Shown here: piece by piece, positions 59,522 through 64,000 of the stretch
Layout of the letters: every line of letters starts with the position of its first letter
Position numbering within the stretch: the stretch's first letter is position 1
Origin: Eggerthella sp. YY7918
GTDB taxonomy: Bacteria; Actinomycetota; Coriobacteriia; Coriobacteriales; Eggerthellaceae
NCBI RefSeq assembly: GCF_000270285.1
Contig: NC_015738.1
Span: 1,612,001-1,676,000 of the forward strand
DNA length: 64,000 bases
Direction: 5' to 3'
The notes under the pieces: generated by a model
Seen by the model: the letters and a program-made list of their open reading frames with translations, nothing else
The model's database searches: none
What the model was told of the DNA's origin: nothing
Program-made: the position numbers and the translations under genes

Positions 59522-59578
59522 GACAAGCAAAACCGCCCTGCTGAACGACAAATTCAGCAGGGCGGTTTTTTGCTTGTC
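59522..59578. terminator. Strong bidirectional terminator right of attR
   Basis: AAAACCGCCCTGCTGAA (59529-59545) pairs exactly with TTCAGCAGGGCGGTTTT (59553-59569); outer bases GACAAGCA and TGCTTGTC extend the pairing. It may be the original guaA terminator of the host. Confidence 0.85.
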
Positions 59579-59670
59579 TTATTTGTTTTTCCGCCAGGGG
59601 ATATGGAAGAGAGCCAGGTGGAGAACAGCTTTTTACTCAAGATTATTTTGCCTGATAGTCGATGCGGCAA

Positions 59671-60033
59671 CTAGAATTCCCGAAAGAAAATGTCCGCGTC
59701 GAACAATATGCTTTTGATATCTGCGAAGGCAGCATTGATTGCCTCAGCTGAAGCTTCGTTGGTTTTTACTTCAATTGTCATAAACGAAGCCCTGCCATCA
59801 ATCGCATCATTCGTAATGATAATCGCTTCTCCTGGTTCCCCCGTGAACTCCGATTTAGCGCCAGGACCCATGACCGTTGTCTTCGTGTTGCTGACGACAA
59901 CACCCGCATCGTTAAGACGCTTCAGCGCCAAAGATTTGATTTGATGATCCCTCTCGTAGTTGAAAGGACTAGAGAAAAGCATCTTGTAAGTGTATGTGGG
60001 CGATTTCTTCTTGCCAAATCCAAATAATCCCAT
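59671..60033 (-). CDS. Unknown 120-residue protein
   Basis: A small soluble protein: MGLFGFGKKKSPTYTYKMLF, LALKRLNDAGVVVSNTKTTVMGP, GEAIIITNDAIDGRASFMTIEVKTNEAS. The pattern of beta strands and helices is regular, but I recognise no family. GAGGTAA precedes the ATG. Confidence 0.55.
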   Translation of the reverse strand: MGLFGFGKKKSPTYTYKMLFSSPFNYERDHQIKSLALKRLNDAGVVVSNTKTTVMGPGAKSEFTGEPGEAIIITNDAIDGRASFMTIEVKTNEASAEAINAAFADIKSILFDADIFFREF

Positions 60034-60066
60034 GTTGTTACCTCATTTCGGGCGCGTGCTGGTTCT

Positions 60067-60228
60067 CTACGCAAGGCACCATTTGCTGAACTCGCTCATT
60101 GCGTCATTCAGTGAGGAATAAGGACCGTATTTGGATCTGCCGTCCATGACATAGACCCAGAACGTAACTCCATTGCCCTCAATCCAACAATGTCCGTGAC
60201 TGCCGTGTCCATCCTTGTAGATAGCCAT
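60067..60228 (-). CDS. Small unknown protein, 53 residues
   Basis: MAIYKDGHGSHGHCWIEGNG then VTFWVYVMDGRSKYGPYSSL and ending EFSKWCLA. ATG 60228 has GAGGAG 7-12 bases upstream; the frame up to 60387 lacks support. It is compact with many Gly/Tyr/Trp, so likely a small beta protein. Function unknown. Confidence 0.5.
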   Translation of the reverse strand: MAIYKDGHGSHGHCWIEGNGVTFWVYVMDGRSKYGPYSSLNDAMSEFSKWCLA

Positions 60229-60405
60229 GGAACAACTCCTCTTCTCTTGGCGAAAAATGCAGTTACATTTTAAGCTACAGCAAAAGGAGTGCAAACGCTC
60301 ACCAGGTGTTTCAATCTCGTTCAGCTCTTCGTGCAAGGTCGCGCACTTTTTCTTCAATTGTACGTGCGCACGCTTCGAACGCCTCATCTCAACCTTCGGC
60401 CTTCT

Positions 60406-61350
60406 CTACACTTCAAGTGGCACAAACTGGAAGGTGGTGCAATCCACCAAACCGCGATCCATGCGAAAACACGTTGCCACATTAATGGTCACCATCTGTA
60501 TTGCCCGCACGGCCGGAATACCACACGCAACAGCAACACGCAAAATGCGATCCAAATGCCCCTCTTCCACAATGGTGTACGGATGCAAGTCGTCAGAAAC
60601 TAAGTTTGCAAAGCGAGAATCCACCTTGTTTTCTGTGAGGGCTTTAGCAAGCACGGGCAAATCAAGCCATGCAGAACCATGACGCAACTGCGCGTACATA
60701 CCCAAGCGCATCTTGGCCAAGGCATCCTCTGCGCGAGTTGATTCATGACAACAGCGCACGCCAGAACCTGCATACGCATTGAGCCCTCTATCTGTTTCAG
60801 GGACCGAATAATGGCCTGTAATAACTTTGTCTGCCTTGAGGGTTTCGGCAAGTTCTCCGTGTGCATGGTCAGAACCATTTACCACACCAACGAAATTCAT
60901 CATTTCGCCAAGTCCAACGACGCTATCCCACGTCATGCTTTCGCGAATTTCGTCTGGCCCAATGACGGATCCCGTATCTTCAAATCCTGGCACGGCTGGC
61001 ACACAAGACGGCGTGGTAACCATAGCTTTATGCGGCGTGTTTTTGGCATCTTCCAACATCGCCTGCACACCCTCAAGCCCAAGCACGTTGGCAATCTCAT
61101 GAGGATCCCAATAAATGCCCACCGTGCCGTGAGGGATAACAGCACGGGCGTATTCGCCAACACCAACCATGGAGGATTCCACGTGAATATGGCCGTCCAA
61201 AAAACCAGGCGCGATATACGCACCTGCTGCATCTATAACTGTTGTGTCCTCGCTAACACAATGAGCAGCGTTGCCCACATAGACAATACGACCCTCCACA
61301 ATGGCAACATCCATGCTGTCCTGGACCTCAGCAGTACATACATTGACCAT
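60406..61350 (-). pseudogene. Truncated adenine deaminase
   Basis: The conserved core of adenine deaminase is present: APGFLDGHIHVESSM (metal-binding His pair), GIYWDPHEIANVLGLEG, VVGLGEMMNFVGVV, and DDLHPYTIVEEGHLD. Homology starts abruptly at MVNVC, missing about 25 N-terminal residues, and ends at RMDRG where the family continues for roughly 250 more residues. About 315 of 570-600 residues remain in an open frame. An active enzyme is unlikely. Confidence 0.75.
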
Positions 61351-61361
61351 CCTCGACCTGC

Positions 61362-61535
61362 TCCGTGGCGGAGAAGACCTCACTCAGCCTCATCGCCAAC
61401 GTTTTCGGTGACGCCAGAAAAACCTATCGCGAGGTTGAAGAACGCGCCTTCGCCGACAAGGTGGACGAGCTCGGCGGACGTTACGGGCTGCAGAAAAACT
61501 GCTCTTTGTACGAAAGGCTAGGAGGATCGAAGTGA
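61362..61535 (+). pseudogene. C-terminal remnant of an AbiEi-like antitoxin gene
   Basis: The frame reads EKTSLSLIANVFGDARKTYREVEERAFADKVDELGGRYGLQ...ERLGGSK and stops at 61535, overlapping a GTG start as GTGA, the usual AbiEi/AbiEii junction. Its front part was lost at the junction with the adenine deaminase remnant. The identity rests mainly on the gene that follows. Confidence 0.45.
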
Positions 61536-61976
61536 CAAACGGCATCTACAAGACTCCCGCCGAGTTCGATCGGGCGATCAAGCAAGCCGCCAGTAAAGCA
61601 GAGGGTGATACCGGGGAGCGTTACCGGCAAGCACTGCGCGATCATGGAAACTCATCCCGGAGGATGGAGATCGTCCAGGATGAAAGACCTCACAGACGTC
61701 GTCGCGTACGCGCTTACCCAGTCACCATCGTCCGACGGATTAAGCGCGGCGATCGCAAACGAGTGCGTCCGCCGCTCGATGGAAATACCGAAAAAATTCA
61801 AAGCCCCTAATGAATGGAAAGTTGGGTACCAGTCTTTCGCTCTGAAAGCAAAAACGCTAGAAGAGTACCGGCCGTTTGACCAATCGTGCAGCTTAGCCTC
61901 GAAGTTGTTTGACCCCATATTGAAGGGACAGGCAGGCAACAAGAAGTGGAATCCCGATACCCTGGCATGGAAGTGA
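61532..61976 (+). pseudogene. AbiEii-type nucleotidyltransferase toxin, internally deleted and frameshifted
   Basis: The start TNGIYKTPAEFDRAIKQAASKAEGDTGERYRQAL is a typical AbiEii N-terminus. It breaks near 61640 and continues in another frame with METHPGGWRSSRMKDLTDVVAYALTQ to the C-terminal VGYQSFALKAKTLEEYRPFDQ. The catalytic middle with the GS(D/K)xD motif is missing, so the toxin is dead. Confidence 0.6.
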
Positions 61977-61977
61977 A

Positions 61978-62258
61978 CCCGCAATCCGCCCATTCTCAAC
62001 GACGCGCATCAGGTCGGAAAGACATGATTTCCCAAAGAATTCGGCAGGGTGCAGCTCGAGAACGTCGCATACGTGAACCTCGACGACAACCCCCCCAGGA
62101 TGCAAGAACAGTTCGAGCCGGGCTACAACATCCCGCACATCGTTTCGGCCACTCAGTTCGAAACGGGGGGATCGTACCCGAAGGAGGCGCCCTCATCGTC
62201 CTCGACGAGATTCAGGCATGCGGAGGACATCGATGGGAGGATGGCCGCAATCGGATAG
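61978..62258 (+). pseudogene. AAA ATPase (DUF4143-type) fragment
   Basis: Across shifting frames it reads HQVGKT (Walker A end), EFGRVQLENVAYVNLDDNPP, QFEPGYNIPHIVSATQFETGG and EGGALIVLDEIQACGG (Walker B). This is the N-terminal AAA part of the common archaeal-type/DUF4143 ATPases; the rest is lost. Confidence 0.6.
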
Positions 62259-62305
62259 GGGCGCCGCCCCCATCAACTTCGCGTCGTCGCAGACTCATAT
62301 CCCCG

Positions 62306-62397
62306 TTGCCAAAAACAGCATTCGATGGTATAAATTAGCTGGTTCTCCGATAGGAGGGCTTCCAAGTGCCGGGGGCGTTTTCCCCGGCTTTCTTTGT
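62306..62397 (+). ncRNA. Promoter and candidate structured RNA B before the DUF3800 gene
   Basis: TTGCCA (62306-62311), 17-bp spacer and TATAAA (62329-62334) form a promoter. The RNA folds a 5' stem TCTCC (62344-62348)/GGAGG (62353-62357), carries AGGGCTTCCA (62355-62364), and a 3' hairpin GCCGGGG (62368-62374)/CCCCGGC (62382-62388) followed by TTTCTTT, terminator-like. It resembles the conserved RNA structures described upstream of DUF3800 and Abi-type genes; I cannot say which class. Confidence 0.6.
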
Positions 62398-62415
62398 ATT
62401 AGGGGGGGGGGCGAA

Positions 62416-63087
62416 TTGCGCGAGCTCAGCCTGTTCATAGACGAGTCCGGGAGCGACAACCTGAAGGACAGGTACTACCTCCTCACGCTCGTGCTCCACG
62501 AGCAGGACGAGGACATATCTGACAGCATCCGCTTGTACGAGCGGTCTCTCGCCGAGAAGGGGCTGCCCGACATCCCGTTTCATGCTTCCCCACTCCTGAA
62601 CGGCCATGACGGCTACGAGAACATGGAGCCCGCCGACAGGAAGCGGCTCCTCTCGTCGTTTCGGGTGTTCTTCCGCCACATGCCGGTGCGCTACACGTGC
62701 ATCACGCTCAAGACGAAGGAGCACGGCGACCTTGACGGGATGACCGCCGCGATGCGGAAGCGCCTCGTCGACTTCCTGTTCGACAAGCTGACATACTTCC
62801 AAGACTTTGACGTCGTGAAGATCTACTACGACGACGGCCAGAAGTCGGTTGCAAGGGCGATCCACAAGGCTGTCGACTACGCCCTCGCAAAGGACGCGGT
62901 GACATACAGGCTCGCGTCTTCCGCCGACTACAGGCTCAGCCAGATTGCGGACTACATCTGCACGATGGAACTGACCGCCCTCAAGTACGCCGACAAGGCG
63001 TCCACCGCTACCGATGAGAAGTTCTTCGGCTCGTGGTCCCAGTTCAGGAAGGGCATCCTCAAGGAAGTGCGAGCGAAGAGGGTTTAA
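62416..63087 (+). CDS. DUF3800 domain-containing protein
   Basis: A 223-residue protein: RELSLFIDESGSDNLKDRYYLLTLVL (Asp-Glu motif at the start), FHASPLL, KIYYDDGQKSVARAIHKAV and RLSQIADYICTMELTALK near the end, the DUF3800 pattern (RNase H-like fold proposed). The start is a TTG at 62416 directly after a 10-G tract; no ATG fits. It is preceded by a structured RNA. Proposed roles of the family are in RNA-linked defence or toxin-antitoxin-like systems; unproven here. Apparently intact. Confidence 0.75.
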   Translation: MRELSLFIDESGSDNLKDRYYLLTLVLHEQDEDISDSIRLYERSLAEKGLPDIPFHASPLLNGHDGYENMEPADRKRLLSSFRVFFRHMPVRYTCITLKTKEHGDLDGMTAAMRKRLVDFLFDKLTYFQDFDVVKIYYDDGQKSVARAIHKAVDYALAKDAVTYRLASSADYRLSQIADYICTMELTALKYADKASTATDEKFFGSWSQFRKGILKEVRAKRV

Positions 63088-63109
63088 CTGCGCGATAATT
63101 GGGAGGTCT

Positions 63110-63342
63110 TGGGGCACTGTCCGCAAATCCCATGCGGCAATTGCCCGGGAAACACACGGCGCGCCCGCCCTCGTCGAACGCCTTGAGCCGTTCCTCCCGA
63201 TACCAGCGGATGTACGCCGAGAGCTCCTCGATGAAGCGCTCCGCCGTCCAGCCGGACCAGTCTCGGCCGTAGAAGAACTCGACCTTGAGCCTGCCGAAGA
63301 AGCCCTCGCAGGCGGCGTTTGTCTTTGATAGCTTTACCACTC
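63110..63342 (-). pseudogene. IS3-family transposase C-terminal fragment with inverted-repeat end
   Basis: Frame reading NAACEGFFGRLKVEFFYGRDWSGWTAERFIEELSAYIRWYREERLKAF is the end of the rve domain of IS3-family OrfB (catalytic Glu in CEGFFG). Only about 85 residues remain. The sequence GGGGCACTGTCCGCAAATCC at 63111-63130 is likely the right inverted repeat of the insertion sequence. The left part is gone, replaced by flavoprotein sequence. Confidence 0.7.
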
Positions 63343-63690
63343 TGGGTAAACAGCAAGGGCAAACGGTATGTCAATGAAGAAGTGGCTCTCGCCCTCATGA
63401 ACATGGGCACAGTCTACTGCCAGCTTAGGGACGGCATTAGCTGGACCGTCTTCGACGAAGATTTCCTCGAAAATCTCGAGACCAGGGGATCAGCACTCGC
63501 GATGGGCGAGTTCCTCCAGATCAACAAACCAGTCCTCAACGCTCGACCGGAAATCGATGAGAACTTCGCCCAGGGAGACCCCACGGTTGCGAAGGCGTGC
63601 ACCATCGACGTACCTGGCGGCACCAACGGCTTTGCCCACACTTCTGGGCGCATCGCCGGACGCAAGGCAATAGAAATCATCCAGGAATAA
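63331..63690 (+). pseudogene. Fumarate reductase-like flavoprotein fragment
   Basis: The frame gives LWVNSKGKRYVNEE (conserved in FAD-dependent fumarate/urocanate reductase-type proteins), DPTVAKACTIDVPGG and the C-terminal TSGRIAGRKAIEIIQE. Intact proteins have about 500 residues with an FAD-binding N-terminus; here that is missing and the middle is shortened. It is a relic truncated at the IS junction. Confidence 0.65.
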
Positions 63691-63778
63691 CCGGCTCGCT
63701 TAAGGCTTGCCTTCCAACCACGAAGCCGTCTTTGGAGCCATGCACAAAGGGACTGTATCAAATCTAGTGCTACAGCAC

Positions 63779-63810
63779 GGCCCGCCAGGATCGAAAGGTC
63801 TTGACGGGCC
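63779..63810 (+). terminator. Terminator-like hairpin
   Basis: GGCCCG (63779-63784) pairs with CGGGCC (63805-63810), with further pairing inside, followed by TCCCTTTCTC. Confidence 0.5.
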
Positions 63811-63851
63811 TCCCTTTCTCTGGCCCCACGCGTCTGTGCGAGTCAAGTTTC

Positions 63852-63955
63852 GTAGACGCTTTATTCGTCTTTCCCAGAGTTGCGGTAGACATCCGGGCTG
63901 GAGTTGGCATCGTGTCCGTAGACGCTGGGACTGTTTTCAACACAGGAGCGTAGAC
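63852..63955 (+). repeat. GTAGAC repeats with 33-bp period
   Basis: GTAGAC begins at 63852, 63885, 63918 and 63950, spacings 33, 33 and 32 bp; three copies extend to CGTAGAC. The region 63691-64000 shows no supported gene. Confidence 0.4.
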
Positions 63956-64000
63956 AGCGGCATCAAGGCAGGGCGTCTCGCGCCCATCCCTCCGCCTCAG

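Noticed and set aside
63852-63955. The 33-bp periodic repeats as a CRISPR array
   Set aside because: Only six to seven bases are shared per unit; there are no long direct repeats, no spacers of normal kind and no cas genes.

Overview
The window reads as a chromosomal segment of a moderately to highly GC-rich, probably anaerobic Gram-positive bacterium. An actinobacterial gut lineage of the Coriobacteriia/Eggerthellaceae type is my best guess. It rests on GC content, class B sortase and VaFE-type surface protein, Gram-positive type IV secretion genes (PrgI, Maff2, PcfB) and a flavoprotein-reductase relic. No rRNA or tRNA is present to confirm it. Five copies of the canonical parS palindrome between 3.5 and 8.5 kb suggest that the left part lies near the chromosomal replication origin.

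Layout. 1-18.3 kb is ordinary chromosome: an aminotransferase-like protein without its PLP lysine, a copper module (CopA with a fused C-terminal CopZ-like domain, plus CsoR), an SRAP/YedK protein, a GNAT-YoaP protein, a DMT exporter with its AraC regulator, a flavin reductase, a Zn/Cd efflux operon (ArsR, HMA chaperone, P1B ATPase), a lipase-like hydrolase, a threonine aldolase-like lyase, a uracil permease, a YjbQ protein and a GMP synthase ATP-PPase subunit.

18.25-59.40 kb is a complete-looking integrative conjugative element of about 41 kb inserted in the 3' end of guaA. A 16-bp near-perfect repeat (one mismatch, both copies still encoding the GuaA C-terminus TIEWE plus stop) marks its ends. 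From left to right it carries: a TetR/methyltransferase/DtxR-like cargo module; an XRE repressor with four shared operators; xis and int; ParA/ParB; a candidate oriT with MobC and relaxase; a tiny cationic peptide; a Phd/RelE-type toxin-antitoxin pair; an uncharacterised three-gene cargo operon; and then, on the minus strand, sortase B, a VaFE adhesin and a type IV secretion operon (TrbL-like, NlpC/P60 hydrolase, VirB4, PrgI, Maff2, VirD4, PcfB). Next come a replication module whose initiator-like gene contains four palindromic iterons, a NACHT-pentapeptide NTPase (candidate defence gene), and a lower-GC metal/metallophore uptake operon (ECF transporter, AraC regulator, two YbtPQ/IrtAB-like exporters, DtxR). 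The element has a full set of functions for excision, circular maintenance, transfer and host adaptation.

59.4-64 kb is chromosome again: a terminator, two small unknown genes, and a graveyard of fragments (adenine deaminase, an AbiE system, an AAA ATPase, an IS3-family transposase, a flavoprotein reductase) surrounding an apparently intact DUF3800 gene. That gene is preceded by a promoter, a structured RNA and a 10-G tract. A second, covarying copy of the same RNA lies near the right end of the element.
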